Shown one piece after another: positions 24,321-31,995 of a stretch of DNA of 56,808 nt. Source of the stretch: Verrucomicrobiota bacterium (lineage in GTDB: Bacteria; Verrucomicrobiota; Verrucomicrobiia; CAIQCK01); contig JACRQF010000026.1 of the NCBI GenBank assembly GCA_016222825.1, forward strand, positions 1 through 56,808, read 5' to 3'. How positions within the stretch are numbered: the first letter of the stretch is position 1; each line of letters begins with the position of its first letter. The position numbers and the translations under genes are program-made. The notes below the pieces were generated by a model. The model was given only the letters and a program-made list of their open reading frames with translations, made no database searches and was not told the DNA's origin.

Positions 24321-24360
24321 AAAGGCCGGTTCCGGTTTCCGGGGCCGGCCTTTTCGTTTT
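24321..24360 (+). terminator. Rho-independent terminator after glnA
   Basis: AAAGGCCGG (24321-24329) pairs perfectly with CCGGCCTTT (24345-24353), followed by a T-rich stretch TTTTCGTTTT. It lies 18 bases after the glnA stop and separates glnA from the dnaA upstream region. Confidence 0.88.
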
Positions 24361-24519
24361 CTGCGCTTGCAATGCCGCACTCGACTTGGGATGTTCGCGC
24401 GGTGAGAATTGAAGATGACAGAGTGGAGAAAGATCTTCCGTCTTTTTTCTTGCGCAGCACGTCCCGCACGATTACGCTCCGCGCTCGTTCGCGGCAAGCG
24501 AAACGGATGAAACGAGCGT

Positions 24520-24539
24520 TGTGAACAAGCTGTGAATAA
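24520..24539 (-). promoter_or_regulatory. DnaA box pair
   Basis: TGTGAACAA (24520-24528) and TGTGAATAA (24531-24539) are the minus-strand forms of TTGTTCACA and TTATTCACA. The second fits the TTATNCACA consensus exactly. They are two bases apart and in the same orientation, as in cooperative DnaA binding. Confidence 0.65.
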
Positions 24540-24738
24540 CTTGTCCGCTTATCGTTTGGAGATTCCTGCGGTGAATCGGGATGTTTTTGCAGGTGAGTTG
24601 AATTAGCGCCGTTATTGAGGCCGGGTAGGCATTTGGAAGTGGTCAAGGAGATGGAAAACAGGTGTTTTTGCAGGTTTTTGGTGGTTTTGGTTCCGGTCGT
24701 ATCGCTTCGGTCCGCCGTGGTGGCGTGGCCGAAAAGGC

Positions 24739-24747
24739 TGTGAATAA
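24739..24747 (-). promoter_or_regulatory. DnaA box near the dnaA start
   Basis: TGTGAATAA is the exact complement of the DnaA box TTATTCACA. It lies 46 bases before the dnaA start codon and directly next to a T-rich stretch, so it could serve in origin unwinding or in autoregulation of dnaA. Confidence 0.65.
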
Positions 24748-24793
24748 CTTTTTGTTTTTGAAACTTTAGCGCTGTTTTGCCGAGGGTTTTTCG

Positions 24794-26146
24794 ATGAACA
24801 TTGATGCAGTGCCGTTGTGGCAACGCGCCACCGATTTGCTGCGTTCCCGTGTCAGTCCGCAACTGTTCAATCTCTGGTTTGCGCCGCTCAAGGCCCATTC
24901 GCTGACAACAGACGCGCTGACGCTGGCCACGCCGAACGATTTCTATGTGGATTGGCTGCAGGAGAACTACGCGCCGCTGCTCCGCGACGTGGTCGCCGCC
25001 GTCACCGGCCAGACGCTGGCTGTGAAATTCGTGCCACTGCCGGCCGAAGCCGCCGCGCCCGCCGAACCCACACCGCCGCCGGCCCCCGTGGCGTTGCCAC
25101 CATCGGTGCGCTCGGCCTCTGCGCCGACGTTCAACCGCCGCTACACTTTCGACACCTTCGTCGTCGGCCCCAACAACGAAATGGCGCACGCCGCCGCGAA
25201 GTCGGTCGCGGAGTCGCCCGGCCGCGCCTACAACCCGCTGTTCATCTACGGCTCGACCGGTCTCGGCAAGACCCACCTGCTCCAGGCGGTCGGCCACTAC
25301 GTCCTGAGCCGCCGCAACCGGATGCGCGTCGTCTATGTCACCTGCGAGTATTTCCTGAACCATTTCATCGAGGCGCTCGGCTCGAAGCAGATGCACAACT
25401 TCCGCAAGCACTACCGCAACGCGGACATCCTGCTCATTGACGACATCCACTCGTTGGCGGGCAAGCAAGGCACGCAAGAGGAGTTCTTTCACACCTTCAA
25501 TTCGCTCTTCGATGCGCACAAGCAGATCGTGCTCTCCTGCGACCGGCCCGCGACGGAAATCGCCGGTCTGGAAGAGCGGCTCATCTCGCGTTTCGAGTGG
25601 GGTCAGACGGTGGATTTGCAGCCGCCCGATCTCGAAACGCGCATCGCCATTCTCCGCAAGAAGCAACATCTGCTTGGCTTCCACCTGCCCGACGAGGTGC
25701 TGGTGTTCCTGGCCGAGAAGATTCGCACCAACATCCGCCGGCTCGAAGGCGCGTTGATCCGCGTCGCTTCCTACGGTTCGCTGCCCGGCCGCGAACTGGA
25801 CATCCCGGCGGTGGAGAAACTTCTCAATGACGTGCTCACAGAAGAAGCTCGCCACGCTCTGACTGTCGAAGGCATCCAAAAGTGCGTCGCGACGCATTTC
25901 GACATCCGCCTCGCGGACATGACCAGCAAGCGCCGGCCGGCGTCCATCGCTTTTCCGCGGATGGTGGCAATGTATCTGTCGCGGCAACTGACCAACCATT
26001 CGCTCGCGCAGATCGGGGAAGCGTTCGGCGGGCGCGACCACGGCACCGTCATCAACGCCTGCAAGCAAATCACCAAGGCGATCCAGTCAGATGCCGCGTT
26101 GCGCCAGACCGTCGGCTTCCTTCAGCAACAACTGAAGCGTGAATAA
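24794..26146 (+). CDS. dnaA: Chromosomal replication initiator protein DnaA
   Basis: A 450-residue initiator with the usual four domains. Domain I (residues 1-80) includes VSPQLFNLWFAPLK. A short Pro/Ala-rich domain II (about 81-110) follows. The AAA+ domain III starts at RYTFDTFVVGPNN, with Walker A GSTGLGKT (153-160) and Walker B ILLIDDIHSLAGK. The C-terminal DNA-binding domain IV ends with the signature GGRDHGTVINACKQI. DnaA opens the origin by binding DnaA boxes, several of which flank the gene. The last codons CGTGAATAA themselves resemble a box. Confidence 0.97.
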   Translation: MNIDAVPLWQRATDLLRSRVSPQLFNLWFAPLKAHSLTTDALTLATPNDFYVDWLQENYAPLLRDVVAAVTGQTLAVKFVPLPAEAAAPAEPTPPPAPVALPPSVRSASAPTFNRRYTFDTFVVGPNNEMAHAAAKSVAESPGRAYNPLFIYGSTGLGKTHLLQAVGHYVLSRRNRMRVVYVTCEYFLNHFIEALGSKQMHNFRKHYRNADILLIDDIHSLAGKQGTQEEFFHTFNSLFDAHKQIVLSCDRPATEIAGLEERLISRFEWGQTVDLQPPDLETRIAILRKKQHLLGFHLPDEVLVFLAEKIRTNIRRLEGALIRVASYGSLPGRELDIPAVEKLLNDVLTEEARHALTVEGIQKCVATHFDIRLADMTSKRRPASIAFPRMVAMYLSRQLTNHSLAQIGEAFGGRDHGTVINACKQITKAIQSDAALRQTVGFLQQQLKRE

Positions 26147-26356
26147 CCCGACCAACAACTTGTGCCGAGCCTGCGAACAGACTGTGAGAAACATTGCACC
26201 AGCCCGAAAATGCGAATAACCATGAAGTTCCAGCCGCATCTTGCGGATCTTGTTCACAGCCGTCCGGCGTCGTAAGTGCCGATGCCTGACCTTGACAGCG
26301 CATTTTGTTTCCAGTATTCACACCCCTACTACGACGACTTTTCTTAAGGTTTATAT
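26147..26356. other. dnaA-dnaN intergenic region with DnaA-box-like sites
   Basis: These 210 bases contain no gene. TTGTTCACA (26250-26258) and GTATTCACA (26314-26322) differ from the DnaA box TTATNCACA by one base, and CGTGAATAA (26139-26147) overlaps the dnaA stop. The spacing allows a dnaN promoter. The boxes may belong to a bipartite origin or regulate dnaN. Confidence 0.5.
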
Positions 26357-27526
26357 ATGAAAATAACAGTCAGCAAAGATCAAATGTTGGAAGCACTCCA
26401 ACAAGTGCAAACTGTCGTCAGCACTCGCACCACACTTCCCATCCTTTCCAACGTCCTTCTCCGTGCCACAAGTGACACGCTGGAACTGACCACCACCGAT
26501 CTGGACGTGGGCATCCAACGCAAAATTGGTGCTGACATTGCCAAACCCGGTTCTACCAGCCTGCCCGCTCGACGGCTGTTCGGCATTTTCAGGGAATTGC
26601 CCGCAGGAGAAGCGGAAATCGAGGTGGATGACAAGAACACCGCTTCGATTCGTTGTGGATCGTCTTTCTTCAAGATCATGGGACTGCCGGCTGAGGAATT
26701 CCCTCCGCTGCCGAAGTTCGACGGAGGCAAGCATTTCAAGATCGCCCAGTCCAACCTGCGCGATATGTTCCGCAAAACATCGTATGCGATCTCCAACGAC
26801 GAGACGCGCTACGTGCTCAACGGCGCATTCATGCAGTTCAAAGCCGACAAACTAACGATGGTGGCCACCGATGGCCGCCGATTGGCGCTCGTGGAGCAGG
26901 ACTTGGAGTTTCCCAAAGCCAATGAGGTGGAAGGCATCCTTCCAACGAAGGCGGTCAATGAACTGATGCATCTCTTGGGAGATAAGGGCGAAGTGCATGT
27001 CATCGTAACCGAGAACCAAATGGCCTTTGAGATGCAAGTGGCAGCGGCTCCAGCAGCGACAGCCGCACCCGCGGAAAAAACGAAAGAGGAAAAGCCGAAA
27101 GCCGAAAGCCCGAATTTGATGATCGTCTCGAAGCTGATCGAGGGCAACTATCCCAATTATCGGCAGGTGATTCCCAGCGAGTGCAAAGAGCGTGTCACGT
27201 TGGAACGTGAGAGTCTTCTGACCGCGCTGCGCCGGGCTGCTCTTCTCTGCACAGAAAAGTCCAACTCCGTAAAACTTCAGTTCGGCAAGAACAATCTCTC
27301 GGTCGTCGCCAAGAGTCCCGACGTGGGCGAAGCACGCGAGACGGTGACCATCAACTATAAGGGCAAGGAAATAGCAGTGGCGTTCAATCCCGAATACATG
27401 ATGGATCCGCTGCGAAATCTCGACAGCGACGAGGTGCATCTGGAGTTGATAGACGAGCTTTCACCCGGCGTCATCAAAGTGAACGCCCCGTTCCTCTACG
27501 TCCTGATGCCAATGCGGATGAGTTAG
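26357..27526 (+). CDS. dnaN: DNA polymerase III beta subunit (sliding clamp)
   Basis: A 389-residue clamp protein that forms a dimeric ring holding polymerase III on DNA. The start MKITVSKDQMLEALQQVQTV, TTLPILSNVLL, and the C-terminal NAPFLYVLMPMRM (the usual YVLMPMR end) are diagnostic. An insert of about 25 residues (AAAPAATAAPAEKTKEEKPK, near residue 230) is low-complexity and not part of the core; it lies before domain 3. It follows dnaA in the classic dnaA-dnaN order and is convergent with the mannonate dehydratase gene, with 7 bases between stops. Confidence 0.97.
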   Translation: MKITVSKDQMLEALQQVQTVVSTRTTLPILSNVLLRATSDTLELTTTDLDVGIQRKIGADIAKPGSTSLPARRLFGIFRELPAGEAEIEVDDKNTASIRCGSSFFKIMGLPAEEFPPLPKFDGGKHFKIAQSNLRDMFRKTSYAISNDETRYVLNGAFMQFKADKLTMVATDGRRLALVEQDLEFPKANEVEGILPTKAVNELMHLLGDKGEVHVIVTENQMAFEMQVAAAPAATAAPAEKTKEEKPKAESPNLMIVSKLIEGNYPNYRQVIPSECKERVTLERESLLTALRRAALLCTEKSNSVKLQFGKNNLSVVAKSPDVGEARETVTINYKGKEIAVAFNPEYMMDPLRNLDSDEVHLELIDELSPGVIKVNAPFLYVLMPMRMS

Positions 27527-27533
27527 TGCGGCG

Positions 27534-28604
27534 TCAACTCGCATCCAACAGCCGCAGGGCCGCCTTCATGTAGCCGAGCGCGAACGCCATGCCCGCGTGC
27601 CACGGCGTGGAGCAAGCCATCTGCGGCGCGTGGTCGGGAACCAATACGCCGGTGTAACCGTTGCGTTTCAGGATGCGCAGCACCCGCAGCATGTCCACGT
27701 CGCCTTCGTCAATGAACGTTTCCTGGTAGTGCGGTGCCTTGCCGCGGACGTTGCGAAAATGCACATAGGCGAGCTTTCCCTGCTGGCTGTAAGTGTCCAC
27801 TACTTCATAGATGTCGCCTTCCGTCATCTCGGCGAGGCTGCCGAGGCAAAACTCCAAGGCGTTGCGCGGACTCGGCCGCAGGTCGAGCAGTTTCTGGTAG
27901 AACCGAGGCTGATAAACCAGTCGCGGCTGGCCGCGCAACGTCGGCAGCGGTGGGTCATCCGGATGCGCCGCCAAGGTCACACCGGCTTCCTCGGCTGCCG
28001 GCAGCAGCGCGTCGAGGAAGTCCTTCAGCCGCTGCCAGAGCTGTTCATGCGTCGCTGGCGGCACTGAGCCGGGCGGGGCGTTCTTGTCGTAAATCATGTT
28101 CCAGACCATGCCGTTGGGCATCGGCTTGTCGAGCGGGCCATCCATGCCAACGGCTTCCGTGTTGCCGCGTGCGAAGTTGCCCTTCACGCGGCCCGCGACG
28201 CCGGCGATGGAGAAGTTGTAGCCGACCACCGGGATGCCCGCGCGACCGACGTTTCGGATGATCGTCTTGAGGTTCTCGAGTTGCTGCGCCTTCTTCGGCC
28301 CGTCGAGCAACACGTCATGCCAGTGCGCTGGGTCGAAGTTCTCGATGGCTTCCAGCTCCAGACCTGCGGCGTTGACCTCCTTCTTCAGCGCGGCGAGCTT
28401 CTCGAACGTCCAGAGCTTGTCCGGGTCGCCGGCAAGTCCCCAGCCGGTGTCATCTCCAACGGGCTGGTCGCCGGGCTTGTTGCTGCGCGAGGAACGGAAA
28501 TAGTCCACGAGATGCGCGACGATGTGCGAGCAGCCACATTGCTTCGCGAACAGGTAATGTTCCGCGTTCAGTTGGTGACGATAAAGGCCGAGACCGAGTT
28601 TCAT
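27534..28604 (-). CDS. uxuA: Mannonate dehydratase family protein
   Basis: A 356-residue TIM-barrel enzyme of the UxuA family, which converts D-mannonate to 2-keto-3-deoxygluconate in glucuronate catabolism. Family motifs are visible: NFSIAGVAGR, GPLDKPMPNGMVWNMIYD, LAAHPDDPPLPTLRGQPR, NALEFCLGSLAEM and HFRNVRG, with metal ligands expected at the His and Cys residues. The length fits short UxuA proteins. It is the last gene of a five-gene minus-strand operon that also encodes a sulfatase and glycosidase-like proteins, so its substrate may be a uronate released from a glycan. UxuB and KdgK partners are not in the window. Confidence 0.87.
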   Translation of the reverse strand: MKLGLGLYRHQLNAEHYLFAKQCGCSHIVAHLVDYFRSSRSNKPGDQPVGDDTGWGLAGDPDKLWTFEKLAALKKEVNAAGLELEAIENFDPAHWHDVLLDGPKKAQQLENLKTIIRNVGRAGIPVVGYNFSIAGVAGRVKGNFARGNTEAVGMDGPLDKPMPNGMVWNMIYDKNAPPGSVPPATHEQLWQRLKDFLDALLPAAEEAGVTLAAHPDDPPLPTLRGQPRLVYQPRFYQKLLDLRPSPRNALEFCLGSLAEMTEGDIYEVVDTYSQQGKLAYVHFRNVRGKAPHYQETFIDEGDVDMLRVLRILKRNGYTGVLVPDHAPQMACSTPWHAGMAFALGYMKAALRLLDAS

Positions 28605-28624
28605 GGTTCAGGCGCGCCGACGCT

Positions 28625-30286
28625 TCAATGATATCGCAGATGTGCTTCGAGTTTCTCAAGCTGGACGACTTTGCCAGCGGATGAAGTTCCGCGCGTCGTG
28701 ACGTGGATTTCAATGCGGTTGGGGCCTTGCCGCCATGCCTCGCGCGGGACGGGGCATTCCAAGCGAAGCAGCCGTTGTTTTGGGTTGTCGCGGTATTGGC
28801 CCTTGCCACCGGACGCGGGTGTCCGCGCGGGCGAGAAGATTTGCGCGTCCTTCCACTCGGTATCGCGTAAGGCGATGGAGAGCGACACGCCGTTCATGCG
28901 GATGGCGAACTCGTCCTTTTCGGTCGCACGGAAGAGGACGCAACGCAGCATGACGCTCGCGTTTCCGGCGTCGGGCGCGTCGCTGATGCGCAGAGTGAAC
29001 TCGGCGGGCCGGCCGTCGCCGGGGAGCGGCGCGGGCAGTGGAGCGGTATCGTTGCGGTTGAAGAAGCCCTCGGCCCACGGGTAGCCGCCGCGGCGCTCGA
29101 CAGCGAACATCTTGTTCTTGCCCGCCAGCGTCCGCGGGTCGCCGACTTCCTTGAACGCGACCTGGTGCGTGAGCGGCGCGATCTCGCCGCCGACCAGCCG
29201 CGCCACCTCCGGCGTGCCGATGGCCCAGTTGAACGCCACCACGCTGTCCGCGCCGCGCTGGAAGTGGTTGGCAAACACACCGCGCAAAAACTCGATGGAA
29301 GCGTAGCGGTAGCCGTCCGTGGCGTGATGATCGTCGAAGCACGGTTGAAGCTGCACCTCGCGGCCAACCGCAGCGCGCATGCCTTCGACATCCGCATCCA
29401 TCGAGCGCGAGCCGAGCGTCAGCACGTCCACGAGCCGCTGCTGCGCCCATGTCTTCACGTCGAAGCCGTCCGCGCGGCAGCCGTCAAGCGTCTGCGGCAC
29501 CCGCGCCGCCAGCAGAAACGGACGCCCGCGTTGCCGCGCCACATCGAGCAACATCCGCCGCACCATCCGTATGAACTCGGTGACGTGGCTGCGAAGCTCC
29601 CACTGCCGGCCCACCGGCAACACCGGAACGTGACGCGCGAAATCAATTTGAACTCCGTCGAGGTCGTAGCGCGTCGCCAGCTCGCGCAGCAGCGCCACCT
29701 TGTGTTCGCGCAGGCCCGCCGCAGCGAGGTTCCACATGCCGTGCGGCCACCACGACGCCGGCACAACCCAGTCGGGATGCGCCAGCTTGAGCGGGTCGGG
29801 CTGCTTCGCGTGGCCGCCGGCGGGCAGGATGTCCACTTCGCTGATGCGGTGGCTCCAGAACACTTCCAGCTTACGGCGCCGGGTTTCCTTCACCAGTTCC
29901 GCGACCCAATCCAGACCCTCGCGGAGCCACTGCTGCACCAACGGCGCGGCCTCGCGCGTCACCAATTTGCTCGGATACGCCGCGCCGGTCGCGCAGCCGC
30001 CGATGTCCCACCAGATCGCATCAATCTGGCTGCCCGGCTCGTCCACATACGAAAACACCGCGTCGCGAAACGGCGCGAACGCCGCGCCGCCGTCCGGGTG
30101 CAGCTTCCCGTAGTTGAGCATCACCCAATGGACATCGTGCTGTATGACGATGCGCCGCTTCCGCCGCCGCACCGCGTCGCGATGAGCGGTGGGCAGGTCA
30201 ACGGGCATCTCATCCGCAAGCGCACCGTGCGCTGCGATGGCAGTCACGGCTGCGGCGGACGACTTCAGAAAATCTCGGCGGTTCAC
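28625..30286 (-). CDS. Tat-exported glycosidase-like TIM-barrel protein
   Basis: A 553-residue protein with a twin-arginine signal (MNRRDFLKSSAAAVTAIAAH). The body looks like a (beta/alpha)8 hydrolase: DAIWWDIGG, EVFWSHRISEVD, YDLDGVQIDFARH (the DGVQIDF stretch resembles the catalytic strand of GH10-like or GH13-like barrels), then LQPCFDDHH and SVVAFNWAIG. A C-terminal beta-rich domain (about residues 390-550) could bind carbohydrate. It is not assigned to a named GH family. It overlaps the sulfatase stop by 4 bases, so both are co-translated. Twin-arginine export suggests the protein folds in the cytosol, perhaps with a metal. Confidence 0.68.
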   Translation of the reverse strand: MNRRDFLKSSAAAVTAIAAHGALADEMPVDLPTAHRDAVRRRKRRIVIQHDVHWVMLNYGKLHPDGGAAFAPFRDAVFSYVDEPGSQIDAIWWDIGGCATGAAYPSKLVTREAAPLVQQWLREGLDWVAELVKETRRRKLEVFWSHRISEVDILPAGGHAKQPDPLKLAHPDWVVPASWWPHGMWNLAAAGLREHKVALLRELATRYDLDGVQIDFARHVPVLPVGRQWELRSHVTEFIRMVRRMLLDVARQRGRPFLLAARVPQTLDGCRADGFDVKTWAQQRLVDVLTLGSRSMDADVEGMRAAVGREVQLQPCFDDHHATDGYRYASIEFLRGVFANHFQRGADSVVAFNWAIGTPEVARLVGGEIAPLTHQVAFKEVGDPRTLAGKNKMFAVERRGGYPWAEGFFNRNDTAPLPAPLPGDGRPAEFTLRISDAPDAGNASVMLRCVLFRATEKDEFAIRMNGVSLSIALRDTEWKDAQIFSPARTPASGGKGQYRDNPKQRLLRLECPVPREAWRQGPNRIEIHVTTRGTSSAGKVVQLEKLEAHLRYH

Positions 30287-31911
30287 TTTGCTCTCTTCTT
30301 GCCGCCCTTCTTGCCGGGCCGCTCCGGCTCCGGGTCGGTGAACGGTGATCGCTCAAACTTCTGGCCGTCGCCGGTGACGCGCGGATCGTTGACCTCCGTG
30401 AGAATCTTCACCAGCCGCACAGCCATCTCGCGCTTCGTGTCGGCGTAGGCGGGATCATCGGCGACGTTCACGGTCTGGTCGGGGTCTTTGCGAAGATCGA
30501 AGAGTTGCTCGGCGGGTCGCTTCGCGAAAGCGTAATCGTAGTGCCATTGCCACTGCGGCAGCGCGTATTGGCCGACCAGCCACGCCTTGGTCGGGCTGGC
30601 ATCCATGTCGGCGAAGGCGATGAAGGTATTGCGCTCCAGTTCCCCGGCGGACGGCAGGTCGGCACGGCTGGTGAAGTTCGGTTTGCCCATCGGCCAGCGG
30701 TCGGGCGCGAAGTTGCGGACATAGAGGAAATCTTTCGTGCGCAGCGCGCGGTGCGGATACGGCAGGTTGCCCTCGCGCGCGGCGGCAACGTGGCGCTCGC
30801 GGCCCGTGACGACCCATGTGCGCGACGGGTCCACGAGGCCGGAGTTTGCCGAGCGCAGGACGTTCATCAAACTGCGGCCGGTCATCACGTCGGGCGGCTT
30901 GACGCCGCCGGCTTCGAGGAACGTCGGCGCGAGGTCCATCAGGTTGGCGAAGTCGTCCACGATCCGGCCGCCCTGACCGCCGGGCACGCGGGCGAGCAGC
31001 GCCACGCCGACGCCGAAGTCGTAGAGATTGCACTTGCCGCCGGGCATGCCGGGCATGCCGTGGTCGCCGCTGATGACAACGAGCGTGTTGTCGAGTTCGC
31101 CGATCTCCTCCAGCTTCTTGATGAGCACGCCAATGCCGGCGTCCCACGCTTGGATTTCGCCCATGTAGTCGGTGTAGTCCTCGCGCACCTCCGGCACGTC
31201 GGGCATGAACTTCGGCAGCCTACCTTTGACGGAATCCGGTTCGATGCCCCAGAGCGCCCTGCCGGAGCCTTTCTCCCACTTGCGGTGCGTCAAGGTCGGG
31301 CCGAACCAGTAGCAGAACGGCTGGCCGGGTTTGCGGTCGGCGATGAACGCATCGAAGTTGGCGCGCACCTGCGCGAGAATCTTCTGCTTCGCCGCCTCGA
31401 ACGTCATGCCGCCCTGCACCAGCTTCGTCGCATTCTCGGAGAAATCGCAGAAGTCGCGGCCGGCCTTCTCGTAGGCGTATTGCTGGCCGCCGTAAGGCGC
31501 GTCGCCGGGCGTGCCGGGACTCCAGACCTTGTGGCTCTTGCCGATGTGATAGCCCGCGTCGCGCAGCATCAACGGGTAGCTCGGAATGCTCGCGTCCCAC
31601 TGCGCGCCCTGGAGGATGGCGCCGCGATGCGTGCGGAAAAAATACTGTCCCGACAGCAACGAGCTGCGGCACGGCGTGCAACTCGGCGACGTGACGAACG
31701 CGTTCTTGAACAGCACGCCCTCGCGCGCCACACGGTCAAGGACCGGCGTCTTGAGGACCTGATTGATGGACGGCCGCGTCTCGATGGCCGTGTAGCAGTT
31801 CGCGTAGCGCCCCCAGTCGTCGGCGAAGCAGAAGAGGATGTTAGGCCGCTTGTCAGCCGCGTCCGCCGCCACCGACATGGCCAGCACACCAAGCAGGATT
31901 GTCTTTTTCAT
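30283..31911 (-). CDS. Type I sulfatase (formylglycine-dependent), secreted
   Basis: A 542-residue exported arylsulfatase-type enzyme that removes sulfate esters from glycans or other substrates. The signal peptide ends near AADAADKRP. The metal-binding DD lies at 31-32 (FADDWG), and the modification motif C78-T-P-C-R82 fits C-x-P-x-R with Cys as the residue to become formylglycine. VISGDHGMPG supplies later metal ligands, and LFDLRKDPDQTVN is the usual sulfatase C-terminal domain. The start ATG 31911 has AAGGA 9 bases upstream. No maturation enzyme (FGE or anSME) is in the window. The C-terminus is Lys/Gly-rich (KKGGKKRAK). Confidence 0.92.
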   Translation of the reverse strand: MKKTILLGVLAMSVAADAADKRPNILFCFADDWGRYANCYTAIETRPSINQVLKTPVLDRVAREGVLFKNAFVTSPSCTPCRSSLLSGQYFFRTHRGAILQGAQWDASIPSYPLMLRDAGYHIGKSHKVWSPGTPGDAPYGGQQYAYEKAGRDFCDFSENATKLVQGGMTFEAAKQKILAQVRANFDAFIADRKPGQPFCYWFGPTLTHRKWEKGSGRALWGIEPDSVKGRLPKFMPDVPEVREDYTDYMGEIQAWDAGIGVLIKKLEEIGELDNTLVVISGDHGMPGMPGGKCNLYDFGVGVALLARVPGGQGGRIVDDFANLMDLAPTFLEAGGVKPPDVMTGRSLMNVLRSANSGLVDPSRTWVVTGRERHVAAAREGNLPYPHRALRTKDFLYVRNFAPDRWPMGKPNFTSRADLPSAGELERNTFIAFADMDASPTKAWLVGQYALPQWQWHYDYAFAKRPAEQLFDLRKDPDQTVNVADDPAYADTKREMAVRLVKILTEVNDPRVTGDGQKFERSPFTDPEPERPGKKGGKKRAK

Positions 31912-31995
31912 TCGTTGGTTCCTTGCGATAAAGCCGTCCTCTCGCGGAGCGGGAGGTTCTCTTTCTATCATTTTTCGTTTTGCGGGGCGAGACGA

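Larger units (their letters stand above)
24361..24793. other. Putative replication origin region (oriC) upstream of dnaA
   Basis: This 433-base stretch has no convincing gene. Two perfect DnaA boxes (TTATTCACA on the minus strand) lie at 24531-24539 and 24739-24747, and a near match (TTGTTCACA) at 24520-24528. A T-rich unwinding-type zone follows (24744-24768). The 13-bp direct repeat TGTTTTTGCAGGT occurs at 24582-24594 and 24663-24675. CGCTCGTT (24482-24489) and AACGAGCG (24511-24518) form a dyad. More boxes lie between dnaA and dnaN. The context next to dnaA fits an origin, but gene orientation argues against it (see findings). Confidence 0.6.
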
